In this document: in pieces, positions 1 to 11,177 of the stretch
Position numbering within the stretch: the stretch's first letter is position 1
Layout: every line of letters begins with the position of its first letter
Program-made: the position numbers and the translations under genes
NCBI GenBank assembly: GCA_020726505.1
Contig: JAHLEZ010000034.1
Span: 62,001 to 126,000, forward strand
From: Leptodontidium sp. MPI-SDFR-AT-0119
Taxonomy: Eukaryota > Ascomycota > Leotiomycetes > Helotiales > Leptodontidiaceae
Direction of reading: 5' to 3'
Length of the DNA stretch: 64,000 nt
Notes under the pieces: model-generated
Database searches by the model: none
The model's input: the letters and a program-made list of their open reading frames with translations, nothing else
Told to the model about the DNA's origin: nothing

Positions 1-565
1 GATGTCGAATTCGTATTGTTGGGCAACTTGGACGGCAAAGCGCGCAAATCCTACGGAGCCGGTGGAGCCTCGTTGGGGGTTTATACCGGCAATACCAGCG
101 ACGAGGAAGTATGAGGTGGTCAGGTCGAACAAGGGACTGAGTGCAAGAGCCGATATCGTTGAAGCAGCGTTGATCTCTAAAAAGAGTAAGCAAAGCGAAT
201 GAGCCGAGGCACGTTTCGAATCGTACCCGCTTCACCCGTTGTGACTTGGCAAATTTCGCCATTCAGAGTGCAATGCGCTTGAGGGTATCTCGGTGAAAAT
301 CCAGGGACTGTTATGTTGCGCGCAAGGACATTGAAGTCTTTGATGCCATACCAAACGGATGCCTCCAGCCCAAACTGAGGGTCTGTCAGCGAGCCAATCG
401 TCGAACACACGAGGTTTTACTTACATGGCTGATTATCACGACCTTTGGTTTGATACCATACGAAGCTGCGATGGCACTGTCGGTCGCAGTAGTATCGGCC
501 ACTGGCAGAGCAACGACTCCACGAACGGCAAGAACCACGCTCACAGCCGCGCCGAGGAAATGCAT
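1..565 (-). CDS. Purine nucleoside permease (NUP family), 5' part; gene runs off the left edge
   Basis: Three exons on the minus strand read as one protein: 565-425, 374-227 and 176 to beyond base 1. Both introns are 50 bp (375-424 and 177-226) with GTAAGT/CTCAG and GTACGA/TTTTAG borders, and both keep frame. The start at 565 opens a hydrophobic signal-like N-terminus (MHFLGAAVSVVLAV, cleavage likely after VVALP). Family landmarks follow in order: a KPKVVIIS strand, an EASVWYG motif, NITVPGFSPRYPQ, C..NGEICQVTTGEAE, then SPLFDLTTSYFLVAGIAGINP and FARFAVQVAQQYEF. These are the conserved blocks of fungal purine nucleoside permeases/nucleosidase-like proteins (PF06516), known for purine nucleoside uptake. 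About half of the usual length of around 400 residues is present. The remainder lies to the left of the window, so intactness cannot be judged. Confidence 0.93.
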
Positions 566-1189
566 TTTGTAAAGTAAACAACAAAAACCAAAACAGCTGG
601 AAAATGCTATCGTCCCGACGTGAGCTTCAGTCTTATGATATACCACCCCGTCAACTTCGTGAGAATCCAGATCAGCTAGAAAATATGGGCATCACCAGGC
701 TTAAAAACAACTACGTGAAGTACCGAGCTATTACTTCATAGTTACCAAACCATGACCCTTGCTTCAGTCCCTTCTCCGCCTTTGGAATCCACTATCGAGT
801 GGCGGAGCTCGCCACGGTGGCTAGGGCCCCCCTGGGCGGGAGTGGAAGTGTTACCACGGCCGGTTAGTTCGCCAGGGCGGGAGATTACTGCATTGCAGGA
901 AGGGGCGGCAACCATGAAAATTGATATGCCCATGGTATTAATAAGGCGAGGTACTTCTATATTGGAAATTGCGGGTCAACGAAACGGGCATGGTACCTGG
1001 ATGCTCACCCACTGCTTGTGATTTGTCTCGAGAAAAAGGGGAAGGGATCTTGCCCGTGGTATGGCAGGCGATTGATGCAGGTACATGAGAATTACTGTCA
1101 ATCAACTCGGACAATTTTGAGCCGGGATGTTACGCAGTGCCTAATAAAGCAGGTCATTATATAACTCTTTCCGAAGGAGGCTTAGGGAG
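566..1189. other. Intergenic, no supported gene
   Basis: This is the upstream region of the NUP gene. Open frames here (for example 752-1021 plus and 742-933 minus) overlap each other on opposite strands and show no recognisable domain, so they are left out. Base composition is normal, without RIP-like TpA excess. Confidence 0.5.
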
Positions 1190-1695
1190 GTGATTGAAGC
1201 TGAGGGTGCCTACCAGCTACTAGAGAATGTAACACTTTACAGCCAAGAACAGATTCTGATATCACGTGCATATTCGCCAGCTCAAGCGTTACGATTGGAC
1301 CGGATCACCTATAGATTAGTGGCAAACTTCAGGGAAGAGGTAGCGATAGTGGAACTTGAGGTCCACCAAATAACATTCGTTTCGGGGGGTCATACTTCGT
1401 ACGGGGGGCAAAGATCAAAGATCTGATATCTGTGCTAACCGACCCATATTTACTTGTTGAAGACGAGAAAGAGCAAACCGGATTGGTTCATTGGTTAACA
1501 CCCCATATGAAGTGGAATCTTCGAGTAGCACGCACAGACGCCAAGTCTTTGATCTTTACCACATGTACCAAAGTAGTGACTTACGGAAGTGCGGATGGTT
1601 TCGAGCAAGGTTTACGGATGCAAGCTGCCCCACTTGACTTGATGGGGTTATTGGAAACTCTAGTCCCGGCGATACCATGGATGAGAGGCAAATAA
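1190..1695 (+). pseudogene. Unrecognised coding region with a frame break
   Basis: Two consecutive plus-strand open frames in different phases look like one protein. The first is open from about 1148 to 1426 (LREVIEAEGAYQLLENV...ITF). The second is open through about 1381-1695 and reads FGGSYFVRGAKIKDLISVLT, then DPYLLVEDEKEQTGLVHWL, ending PAIPWMRGK. Near 1381-1430 both frames are open. The short GGG run there is a likely site of a frameshift, although a small unrecognised intron is possible. Neither frame starts with ATG (GTG at 1190 and at 1432), so the true start is unknown. No family was recognised. It is either a decayed gene or exons of a small hypothetical protein of about 170 residues. 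Confidence 0.3.
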
Positions 1696-2349
1696 GAAAA
1701 AAAGAAAGCATCACCACGCATCAGGGCAAGAAATCTTGTTCATTCCCGTCTGTCTACCCTTCCGTCAACCTCCTACGTAGTATGCCGCTCTCGGCATCTT
1801 CCAAAAACTTCAGACAGCAGTCGTCCAGTTGCGCATGAAAGAAGGGCAAATGGTTCTAGCCAAAAATATCCTGCCACTCCGTGTTAAGTCCACTTTTCAT
1901 TATGGGTCATGCTGCAGCGGTCGTGGGAAAATCGCGCCGACGGTTAGGACCCAAAAAAAAACAACCTTGACTTTCATACTTTTCAGAACATGGGGCCTCG
2001 TGGGCCTCGCTGGCTCCTTGTTCGCTGCATGCATTTTGAGTGTGGCTCGCGTACGTTGCGCAAGCTTGTAAATCATGATAGATAAGAACTACTTACTCCG
2101 TATGGCGTGAGAATTCATTCCCCTGCGTATCACATCAAAGCCGCTACCCAGCCCCCGAGGTTCAGAAACACAACCCAGGAGTCGGTTGATAGAGGGGTCT
2201 TCCTTTGAACAAACCTCAATGTTGACCAAGCGTTCGTCGGGATTATATGATTGCTAACCACTCCTTCCTCTTCACCTCCTGCATTCCTCACACTGGTCGC
2301 CCACATGTATCGAAATCTGACTTCCCCACGATAACCCTAGAAGTTCAAG
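1696..2349. other. Promoter/intergenic region upstream of the first rhodopsin-domain gene
   Basis: No supported gene. The stretch just before 2350 is rich in C and T (around 2260-2330), as is common upstream of fungal start codons, and has in-frame stops. Confidence 0.4.
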
Positions 2350-3752
2350 ATGGATGTTCTGGTGAGACGTTCGGGTTCAGACATCCCTTGGGAGATCGTC
2401 GAGGCTTTTAAGACCAATGCCACTGGAATTCCAGACTATGTGACTCCGGAATACCTTGCGGAGTCGCAGAATCATGTCACGAATGGAGGGATCATCTTTC
2501 TGGTGGTGTTCGCCGGTCTGATATATCTACTGCGTGCATACGGACGGTTATTCGTGATCAAAAGCTTCGGGTTTGATGACTGGCTGGCCGGTTTCTCGCT
2601 GGTATGTCAATCTTCCTAGATCGTTCAACCTCGAGTACTATTGATCGACATCTAACTCCCACTAGCTATGCTACATTACCTTTTCGGGATTATGTCTAGG
2701 CATCATCAACACCGGTGCAGCTCGGCATAACGAGTACGTCCAATACATTATGACGAACTCGCAACTCGATCTCGCCCAAATCTTGGACTTTTGGGCTCAT
2801 TTGGTCTATGCAACGGCCCTCTTCGTATGTCGAATGTCGGGTCTGGCGTTCTATCATCGCCTGTGCGATCGCAGTGGCAGTCTGATATGGACAGTCCGAG
2901 GTTCTGCCGTGTTCCTCGTCGCTGGTTATATTCCTCAGATCTTCCTCATTGTCTTCCATTGCAAACCAGTGACTGCACTGTGGCCCAACTACTTTCAACT
3001 AAACGTCAACGATTACAAGTGCCTGCCATGGGTCATCCTCTACGCTGCCAACTCCAGCATTTCCATCCTGAGTGATCTGATCCTCTTCGTCATTCCCATT
3101 GTCATCATTCTCAAGCTCAAGGCAACCACAAGAAGGAAGCTCGCACTCTCGGCAGTTCTACTCCCGGGTGTCTTGTAAGCTACCTGCCGCCCTTCCCACA
3201 AAGACGAGACGCTAATGAAACATGTAGAGTCATTGTTATTTCCATCTTCCGCCTCTGGATCGTTATCCAAAGCAATGGTGTATTCATCGACACTAGCTGG
3301 GTCTACGGGCCTCAACTGGTTATTGAATGCGCTGAAGTTGGCTCTACCATCATCGCGCTCTCGATACCTGGTAAGCATCATTACATATCATTCAGCGAGC
3401 GAAGCTAACATACCGACCAGGTCTCAAACCTCTTTTCCAAAACTGGTTCTCTCTCTTCAACCTCCAGTTGAAATCCTACTCCCGTTCCCGTGGTCTCTCT
3501 CGCCCAACTCACAACACCTCCACCAAGATCACCGAGCCCGGTCTTTCCCGCGCCGATTACTATGCTCGCGCGCCCTCGGAATCATCCGTAGGCGACCGTC
3601 AATACCCCTTGGGCAGAGCGTATGGTGCCGATAAGGGCAGCGATGACGAGCTCTTGGATATGGAGAGGGGAAACCGGAAGCAAAGTCCTGGAATAGAGGT
3701 GACGACTACGATCATGCAGATGAGGGATTTAGCCAAGGAGGAAAATATGTAA
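2350..3752 (+). CDS. Rhodopsin-domain (PTH11/SAT4-like) seven-helix integral membrane protein
   Basis: Four exons give 411 residues: 2350-2601, 2666-3174, 3228-3370 and 3421-3752. The introns are 64, 53 and 50 bp with GTATGT/ACTAG, GTAAGC/TGTAG and GTAAGC/ACCAG borders, and all keep frame. Hydrophobic segments fall near residues 47-69, 82-100, 125-147, 163-182, 205-233, 243-266 and 285-302. The family signature is clear: YGRLFVIKSFGFDDWLA after the first helix, a conserved Cys-containing extracellular part (F.C.PV..LW, residues 181-190), the AANSSISILSDLILFVIP helix and the VGSTIIALSIP last helix. The C-tail (about 303-411) is polar with Ser/Arg-rich stretches and is probably cytosolic. Such proteins belong to the fungal rhodopsin domain family (PF20684). 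PTH11 of rice blast is a surface-sensing relative, but most members have no known ligand, so a specific role here is inference. Confidence 0.93.
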
Positions 3753-4146
3753 ACTACCTTTGAGGAGGGTGTTTACCGTGTGATAGGGTCAGCGAATTTA
3801 AGCTTTATATGATGTTATGGACTTGTATATTCGAGTTAGCGAGGCTCGTACGAATAGAATACCTTCGTACGAGCTCCTCGCCTTTCATCCAACTCGACGA
3901 TAGGCAGACATATATCCCATGTTATACTTGCCTGCTCCCGACGTCGTCGCAGGCTGATTTTATGCCGATCGTACAACTGGAACAACCAATCTCCAAGGTT
4001 ATCACGACAAACCCACTAGATTCAGCTGGAACATCTAAGGATGCTAAAGACGTGGCACATGGAGACACTCAGCAAGTCAATTTTTGCTTGAATGTCTTAT
4101 GGAAGAAAGTTCTGTGGGAGCGGGTAGATGAATTGCTAGCTTTCTG

Positions 4147-4428
4147 TTAGCTGTAGTTTCCCGTATTCGGAGAAAAAGTTACCATTTGCTCCCTAGAGGG
4201 TAGCCATGATTCATGATCGAGGGACCTGTAAGTCGTGATACAGCCAGTTTTCCGCACACAGCGAAAGAACGCAACGTCGACGTCACAGAGTAGCGCTATC
4301 TCGTGCATTTTTTTCAATAACGTCTCCTTCCGTTTGCTTAGTTGGTTACTTCTTCTTTTACGAATGTTGACTATTTCGGCTGCAAAATTGGATTTTGAAT
4401 TGTTCAAAATCAAGTTGCGGAGGCGCAT
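4147..4428 (-). CDS. Short MADS-box-like (SRF-type) DNA-binding domain protein
   Basis: A 93-residue minus-strand ORF with ATG at 4428. Residues about 23-72 match the pattern of a MADS domain as found in small fungal MADS-like proteins: a basic start IRKRRSNQLSKRKETLLKK, then MHEIALLCDVDVAFF (the helix and the C.VDVA strand), then TGCITTYRSLDHESWLPS. MADS domains bind A/T-rich CArG-type DNA as dimers. Here there is no clear activation region and the protein stops about 20 residues after the domain. The N-terminal 22 residues do not look conserved and contain TTTTGCAG in the DNA, so the true first exon may be spliced differently. It sits at the edge of the AT-rich gap. It could be a decaying copy of a multi-copy fungal MADS-like gene. 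Confidence 0.55.
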   Translation of the reverse strand: MRLRNLILNNSKSNFAAEIVNIRKRRSNQLSKRKETLLKKMHEIALLCDVDVAFFRCVRKTGCITTYRSLDHESWLPSREQMVTFSPNTGNYS

Positions 4429-5533
4429 ATTTCTTTTATGTATATTTCAGGGGAATTTTATCTTTGGAATTGAGAAAGAGTCATTCGAAATCCACTTTTT
4501 GGAGTCAGTTTTGGCTCCTTCTACTTCTTGTAGTCGACTCAGTAAGCGCCTGTCCATCCAGTGCCAAAAAGAACGGCTTCTTCCGCCAGTTCGATTTCCC
4601 ACAATAGGCGAGGGGTGCATTAGCGGTGTCCACTGTCTCCTTGAGCTGTGCACTATTGAGGGCACGAAACCTGGCAGTCTTGGAAAGTCTTAGTTTCCCT
4701 GAAAGGGCTATGTTGTCTAGTTCGGAGGTGGCCAGCCAAGTAATCGTGAAAGTATATGGTCTGTCACATGATACCGCGGATCCTTCGTGTTCTACTGATT
4801 CCTACTCACCACGCTTTCTCTTCCCCGGATCAAGGTTTACGCATTGACCGCGTTGATTGACTTTTCTGAGATTCAGCTACCCCTCTCATTAAAGTTTGTT
4901 CAAATGAGTTATGAGAGAACACGAGGACAGCCTGACAAAAAGGCTATTTGTGCGCTCAGACTTCTCGACGAGCATAGTGAAAAGAAAGGAACCTCGCTAA
5001 GGAATCTTAACAAAGCAGTGTAAACATAACAGAGGCGGCGTACTTCTTAGATGACTCGTTAATGTCCCGTAAAATGAGGCCCTAGGTGGTCGGTCTTAAT
5101 ACCTGATTTGGAGCAACTTTTACTTAGTACGGAAAAGGGTATTAAGTGGGTCTTACCTACTTATATAAGCGGTAAAGGCTCTCGAAGCTTATAAAATCAT
5201 ATTGCCTTATTATTTTATCTTAAGGCTATTCTTAACTTTTGTAAATATACTTTATATAAAACTTTTATAATAATATTTAAACTTAAGATATACTTACTCG
5301 TATATAATATAAGACTTTTATTAAAGGAAGATATTTATAAAAAAATCTACCTGAAAAATCAGTACTTTTAGAGATTTAAAACGCTATTAGTTTAAAAGAC
5401 TTAATTATATTATTAAGCCTGTTAATACTTAACCGACAATATTAAATAAGAAAATTAAAGAAATTATTGTTACGGCTGGCAAGAGGTTAATACGGAGAGT
5501 TTATAAGAATACTAGCCATATGCAAGAGCTTAA
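4429..5533. other. Gene-poor transition into AT-rich DNA
   Basis: Up to about 4850 there are several overlapping open frames on both strands without recognisable domains (for example 4235-4693 plus), which are not annotated. From about 5100 the sequence becomes strongly TpA-rich with short A/T homopolymers, as in the main transposon island. No protein similarity could be read in this part. Confidence 0.4.
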
Positions 5534-5662
5534 TGCGAGCTCTTGATACAAAGCTAATAACCGATGCGAGCCTTTGATACAAAGCTAATAACTTGATACA
5601 AAGCTAATAAACCTATGCGAGCCTTTGATACCAAGCTAATAAAGCTAGTAACCGATGCGAAA
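5534..5662. repeat. Short imperfect tandem repeat, TTGATACAAAGCTAATAA units
   Basis: A unit of about 18 bp (TTGATAC followed by A/C, AAGCTAATAA) occurs four times between 5541 and 5645. It is interspersed with a second short motif resembling TGCGAGC, which together with GATGCGA makes a higher-order unit of about 35-40 bp. The copies differ by one or two bases. No coding potential is seen. The array lies directly next to an LTR-like fragment and may be part of the same dead element. Confidence 0.7.
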
Positions 5663-5674
5663 GCTTAGTACTCA

Positions 5675-5747
5675 AAGTAGTTATATAGACCTAGAAATGC
5701 CCCCTCAATAGAATCATCATTCGCACCATCATTCTCCATTTTACAGA
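5675..5747 (-). repeat. LTR-like fragment, inverted copy of 31270-31341
   Basis: The reverse complement of this stretch matches 31270-31341 over about 70 bp with few mismatches, including the block TTTCTAGGTCTATATAACTA. That block contains a TATA-box-like TATATAA, so a retrotransposon LTR promoter is a reasonable reading. Homology stops outside the stated limits, so both copies are fragments. Confidence 0.65.
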
Positions 5748-6990
5748 GTTGACTCTAGCTTTGTATTTGGGCCTAAAGCTACGCTCAGATTCGAGAAGAA
5801 AAGACAAGGAGAAAAGGAGAGCTCTCTGTAAGAGAGATCTCGAGTATAAATACATGAAGAACCCTCCTAATAGGGCCTAGCGTAGTCGAACGCCATTCAC
5901 ATCAACATGTCGCATGCTCGCCACCTAGTCTTCCCCATTAGGCTTAGCGCCGTCGCATAGCCAGCGATGCTACGAGCCCGTGTCGGTTAGAATACGAGGC
6001 ACATCGTAGGTCGTAACAGGTCATATACATTAATCCCCTTTTTTTCGTGCTAAAGGCTCGTAGTAAATTTTACGGTTGTTTTGTGCTAGAGGGTTCTTTT
6101 TTTGTATAATTAGAGAGTAATTTAATGCCTACTCCGATCCCAGAAGGGAAGTTGAAGAGCTCTTGCGATAAATACAATCACGTGAATCCGGACCGTCTCC
6201 TCCACGTCTCTTAGCAGGCGGGACGTGACATTAATGATGTCTTCTCAGATATCACCATATTTATATTTTCTAGATGCGTAGTATAAATAATAGAATTTTG
6301 GCCGTGGTTTGAAAGCGCGATTCTCATCGGACCATTCAGGTTTCACGGGCTTAGGCGAGGCTTTCCAGTCGCTGGCATCTTTAATATTGAATCGCCATAT
6401 GCGAGTGGAAAGTGTGTGTGAGTGATATACTACAGAGATATTTATGTCTTTATTAAATACTCTATTCTACTTTTGTGCCAAGAAGTCATCTAGATTGCAA
6501 TGACTTTACCAAGAATCTCTACCACAGTCAAAAGACAGTAATTAGTCTTAACGCTGAAGTGTTCGCGGAACACTATTCACCAGGCCTCGTGATTCAGCTT
6601 CAACCACAGAAGGATTAATTCTCCTGGGAGCTGCAGATTACAGTTAATTATAGATGACGCTCTTATATCTTAAGGAGTTCTAACAGCCGTAGTATAGCGG
6701 CCATCATTCGTCCGTAGCCTCCGTAGCCCCCATAGTTCTTGTCGCAGCTGTTACAAGTGTTTATATAACGAGGTACTGATAAACGATTAGACTCTTAATT
6801 TCATTTAAAATTAATAGTTTAGTTTTAGGCATTTAATTAGTTGAGTTATAAATATTTAAATTTAAGAAGTTTTAATTAAGGTTGCTAACTTACCACCCGC
6901 TGTACTTGCCTTTTATGAGCAACGATCGAGCAGATTCGGCATTTGCAAGGATATATATACTCGTAAGATACAGGATACTAAACATTAAAT
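5748..6990. other. AT-rich intergenic region with no readable gene
   Basis: Mixed composition: a GC-normal patch at about 5750-6010 and AT-rich DNA at about 6240-6980. There are no long open frames on either strand and no recognisable domain. The region ends at the stop codon of the CorA-like gene at 6991. Confidence 0.45.
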
Positions 6991-9140
6991 TCAGACAATA
7001 GCAATCGATTGCAGCTCAATCGGATTGCCATGTCCACGTAGTACCGAGGTACCAAGGACCCTTTCCTGATCTATTGCACTGATTCTGTCGCCATAAGCAC
7101 TAGAGGTGGTGGGTACGCCAACTCCAAACCAAGACTGCAAAACTGAGGACTCTCCACCGCCAAAAAAGTCTCTCATTCTCTCCTTCTTCATACATTTCGC
7201 AAAGGTCGTTTGCATCAAGGGCCAACAAGAAAGTGCACGTTTGTTAACAAAACGGATGATATAAACCATCACAATCATCGAGCCAATGGTTAGGACAAAT
7301 GATCTCGCGGTTAGGTCGAAAGGTATTGCCCCAGGTTGCATACTGAAGATTGCAGCAGCAAGTGCAATCGGATATAGGACCTTGGAGACTCAGTTAGCCG
7401 ATTGTCAGAAGATACTTCAATGGGGTTGAGAGACATACCGAAACGGTCAATTCGGAGGTAGATCCACTTTGGTCAGCTACTTCTTTACTCTCGACATTCA
7501 AGCGAAGTGCTAACTATTCACGTGTGAACTATTAGCCAAGCTCATTGTACCCATCGGCGTAATCACAGCGCTGGGAAAATGACATAACTCACACGTTTCG
7601 AGAACCCAGAGCAGCTCTCACTTATTCTCTTTAACCTCTTTTGGTGGTTCTGCAGTTCTTGAAAGGTGTTCCTGATAGCCTTGAGAGACTTCAAGGCGTG
7701 GATGATATTCAGTGCCTTGGAATTGCGAGAATAGCCCATCTCCTTGAAGTCCCTCTTCTTAAAGGTCTCCCAAGCTTCGACTGTGTCCGCAAGAACGCCG
7801 CTGACGCGGTCCAAAAGGGCCATTGCCTGCACTGTCCAATCGAAGGCTTTCTTCATTTCCACGCTGCGTTCAGGAGCAGTCTCTGGGCGCTTAGACAAAG
7901 TAAAGGGATGCTCCTTTATCTGACAATGATGTTAGCAACATGTTCTCAGAGAAAGCCCGACTGTGAGGGCGGTCTCTCTTACATATATATCTACACTCTT
8001 CTCTAGGAAGTAAAGGATATCATCCCATTCTTTTCTCACTTGCCCAATCCGTATCTCCAAAACTTTAATCCAGTAATCTCTCGGCCTCCAAATCGGGGTA
8101 TGCACTTCAAAGACTCTAGATGTTATCGGGTCGAATCTTAGATCTTCCTCATCGCACTCCGCGAGTATTCCATCAATTTCTGCGTCCACAAACCCGTATG
8201 CGACCCACTTCGAGTCGTCACTTCCCGTAACGACACAAGAAATCTGCGCTTCATGAAGGCCCCAAACTTCCATCCCTTCTGGCCCTTGGTCCTTGCCCTC
8301 GGAATTAAATGTTTTGCCGTCCGGAAAGCCTAGAAAGGAGAGATTTGTCCAGTCTCTCTTAGTGGCTATAGTGAGATTTCCATCCCCTGAAGTCTTCTCG
8401 GGCGCCGTTTCTTTTTTGAGCATGAAAAATGGAAGATGGAGGTCTAATTGGAAGATCAATCCGGATGGAGATGTGTTAAAGCCAATGGACGTTTGAAATG
8501 ACAAATACTTATGAATAGCCTTCCTCAGCACAGGTGTTTGATGAGAAGACGCTGTGCTAGCAAGAGCGTGAATGCATCCCGGACTCAAGTCCGAAATATA
8601 GACCAAGCGTCTCGCAGCATCGGGCTTCATTTTGTGATCGAATCTCGGCTCCGCCAAGGTCCTTTGAAGTTCCTGCGCGGTCAAGGGATTTGCGATTTTT
8701 CTCTTTTTGCCGCCGTCTTTGGGATCGAAGTTGCCGCCACTGGTTCGATCATCAAGCCACACAATTCGATCCTCTCCTGCAGCACCAACGCCATTCTCAA
8801 CATCCGATAGAGTCACACCATGGCAGAATTTTTTCCATTCTTCGACCTCGAACGTTCCAGTGGTGTCTTCTGCATCTTGGCAAAAGAGCTCGAGATCATC
8901 TCCGCGGGAATTATATCCCCTTTTCCATTCAACATGCGACCTCCGGTCGCTGATTTTCCGATGCTCCGGAAATTGTTCGTCCCAACTAATTGTCGGCGAG
9001 TCGATCGATCCTGCAAGTTCAGGTGGGGTACTGCGTACGTGCTTGTGCCGCTTCCGAGTCTTCTTCTGCCGCGATGTGCAACTTTTGTCCATATCGTCGG
9101 GGACTGTGTTTGTTGTTTTGGAGATACCCGGGTGCAGCAA
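6991..9140 (-). CDS. CorA-like (Mg2+ transporter fold) membrane protein, fungal hypothetical family
   Basis: Four minus-strand exons give 649 residues: 9140-7983, 7919-7593, 7513-7439 and 7380-6991. Introns of 63, 79 and 58 bp have GTAAGA/GTCAG, GTGAGT/AATAG and GTATGT/CCAAG borders and keep frame. The N-terminal 100 residues are basic and low in hydrophobicity (KKTRKRHKHVR). The middle is a soluble domain with W/F-rich motifs (residues about 80-370). Residues about 400-520 form the long helical region expected of the CorA stalk (AFDWTVQAMALLDRVSGVLA, NTFQELQNHQKRLKRI). Two closely spaced C-terminal membrane segments follow: ELTVSVLYPIALAAAIFSM and SFVLTIGSMIVMVYIIRFV. The canonical GMN loop is replaced by FSMQPGAIPF, as in many fungal CorA-like proteins, so actual Mg2+ transport should not be assumed. 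Start: ATG at 9140 is used; a second Met follows at residue 17. Confidence 0.87.
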
Positions 9141-10935
9141 ACGTTTGTTGAACCTGTACTCCGTCAGTTGTGAATATCAATATGAGGGAATGGGGAAGGC
9201 CTGACGGAACGGCAGAAGTTAGGTTATTCAGAATGGCATAGGTGTTGGAAGATATCCGGCAGGTATCAACGGGCAGCGATAGTAGAAGTTAAGGTGCCTT
9301 TTTGCACCTGGAAGTCGAGGTGATAAATGCTGCCCTTGGACAACAGGCAGGGAGAATTGCAGTTGTAACTTGAGATCATGCCGGCCACACAATAAGAAAT
9401 ACCTTTATTCAGTGGAGGAAGTGGAAAAAGTACTCGGTCTATAAAGTACATAAAACGAACTGCAGAAAGAGGCTGACGATGCTTCAACGCAACGGAACGA
9501 AAATAAAGAGCAAACCAAGGGGTATAATGCTTTTGTGACTCCATGCCAACACTGACACCGTGGTACTCGTACACTGGAGTGACATATAACGCGAAAGGAT
9601 CCCATGATGTCTCCTGGAGTCCGCTCCGCTCCCAATATGCTCAATCTCGATGCCCACGCACCACCCACCGCCACAATCCATCGAATGAAACCCTTGTCAT
9701 GGCTGCAGCCTCGATCCGTTGCAGAGTTCCCGCCGCTAGGGGAAGAGCGTTCGTTCAATGAATATTCGAGCACAGAAATTGGGTATCGACATCTTTGTCC
9801 TGTGTGGTCGGGCGTCTAGGTTAGCAATTTTGAGCTGGCACAAAGCGCTGGAGAAAGCTACGCCACCCACCATACCCCCTGGCGCTCGCCATCGACCTTC
9901 TGCTACCCTTCCCTCCGGCCCACTCTCTTCTCCCTCCCAGATATCCAGTTATCGCGTATGGATCTTCGTGGTTGGGCAGTAAGCGCAACGCGTGCTTTGG
10001 CAAGCCGGGCATGCCTCTACGCGAATGGATATTCCGGAGTGGCCGCACTGGCACTGCGAATTCGGCGGGATCAGTCAGTCAGCCACCGGACCTTCTTTAC
10101 GGGGGACAGAGAACAGATAAACCAAAGTTGGGTACTCACGCACTCCCAAACATAGACTGTCTTCTTTTTTGCCGGCGGCTACTATCGGGTATAGGAAGTT
10201 AGCGTAGGCTCAATCGGCTGTGAAGTCCTTCAATCGAGTCTCAGTGAGATAGAGGGCAGGGCGGGCGGCGAAGGGAAGGATCAAGGCGGATCCGCCAGAC
10301 TGCAGACCTTTAGCGGTTGAAGAGGTGTCGTTAGGCCCCGATGCCTCTCTGCTGCCCGAAGTAGGGCGCGATTGAGGCTGTGGGAAGCAACTTTGGAAGG
10401 AGAGGCGACGAATTGGCGCTGGAAGCGTGTCGCCCGACGTCTCCAGGGGGTGTGGTGGAAACGAGAACATCCTGGAGTCGTCGTTTTCGATGCCAGTGGG
10501 CGGGTAATTGAGGGATTAATGTCGTTCATAGTCCGTCCAAACACTACAAGACCGTTGCTTTTCCTTGATACCTGCTGCGGTTCTCTACGTGGAGGGCGAT
10601 GGAACAGAGCCGCTCAGTATTTAAATTTGTTGAGGCCAATCACAGAGTTTACTCCCCGACGCCTTCCACTCAGTTCAATCCCCGACGTAGCATTGATTCG
10701 CCGCTTGTACTTGTACGTAGCTTTTCCCGAGACAGCGCTATTGAAAGTAAAATGACGCTTTGAACTCCAATTGGAACGCTCCATCTAGTGTAAAATCGAA
10801 TTGAACATGTAATTAATTGTCAATACAGTACAACGTGGGATCTGTGCAGTTCTTGAATTTTTATTGGTTCGTTTCTTCCTGTCCGATGGAAATCTTTCGA
10901 AAGCTTGGCTGAATAGATACGCCAGAGGGGTTGTA
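9141..10935. other. Long intergenic region without a supported gene
   Basis: Normal base composition with many short overlapping frames (for example 9405-9773 minus, 10372-10755 plus, 10210-10470 minus). They have no recognisable domains and mutually exclude each other. A 5' leader and promoter for the CorA-like gene must lie just above 9140. I could not support any coding gene here. Confidence 0.4.
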
Positions 10936-11095
10936 CGAAAGGGGGTTTCAGGTGGGTCTCGTCCACCGTGTGTGTCAGTGACGACGTAATGTTGACCATA
11001 GAATAACATCGAATACCCTGATTCTCCCCACAAATTTCTACAACCAGCGAGGGAAAGTATTAGGCTGGGCGAAACCCACCTGAAACCCCCTTTCG
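10936..11095. mobile_element. MITE-like element, copy 1 (TA target duplication)
   Basis: A 160-bp element bounded by TA on each side (10934-10935 and 11096-11097). Its ends are a perfect inverted repeat starting CGAAAGGGGGTTTCAGGTGG; the perfect match, counted with the flanking bases, is 25 bp (10933-10957 against 11074-11098). It has no coding capacity. A second copy with related ends is at 42645-42801. TA duplication and short TIRs fit a non-autonomous Tc1/mariner-type element, which is inference because no autonomous partner is visible. Confidence 0.75.
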
Positions 11096-11114
11096 TACTT
11101 CCGTCCGGCGCAAT

Positions 11115-11177
11115 AGTTCCGCCAGGACTTTACCAGACTTTACTCAATAGAGTAATATCTCGAGGCTTGGCGGAACT
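11115..11177. repeat. 63-bp stretch bounded by a 10-bp inverted repeat
   Basis: AGTTCCGCCA at 11115-11124 is repeated in inverted orientation at 11168-11177. It lies directly after the MITE-like element and may be a hairpin or the remains of a second tiny element. Confidence 0.5.

Noticed and set aside
4235..4693. 152-codon plus-strand ORF
   Set aside because: Its first part lies antisense to the better supported MADS-box-like ORF and it has no recognisable features.
8707..9204. 165-codon plus-strand ORF
   Set aside because: Antisense shadow of the first exon of the CorA-like gene.
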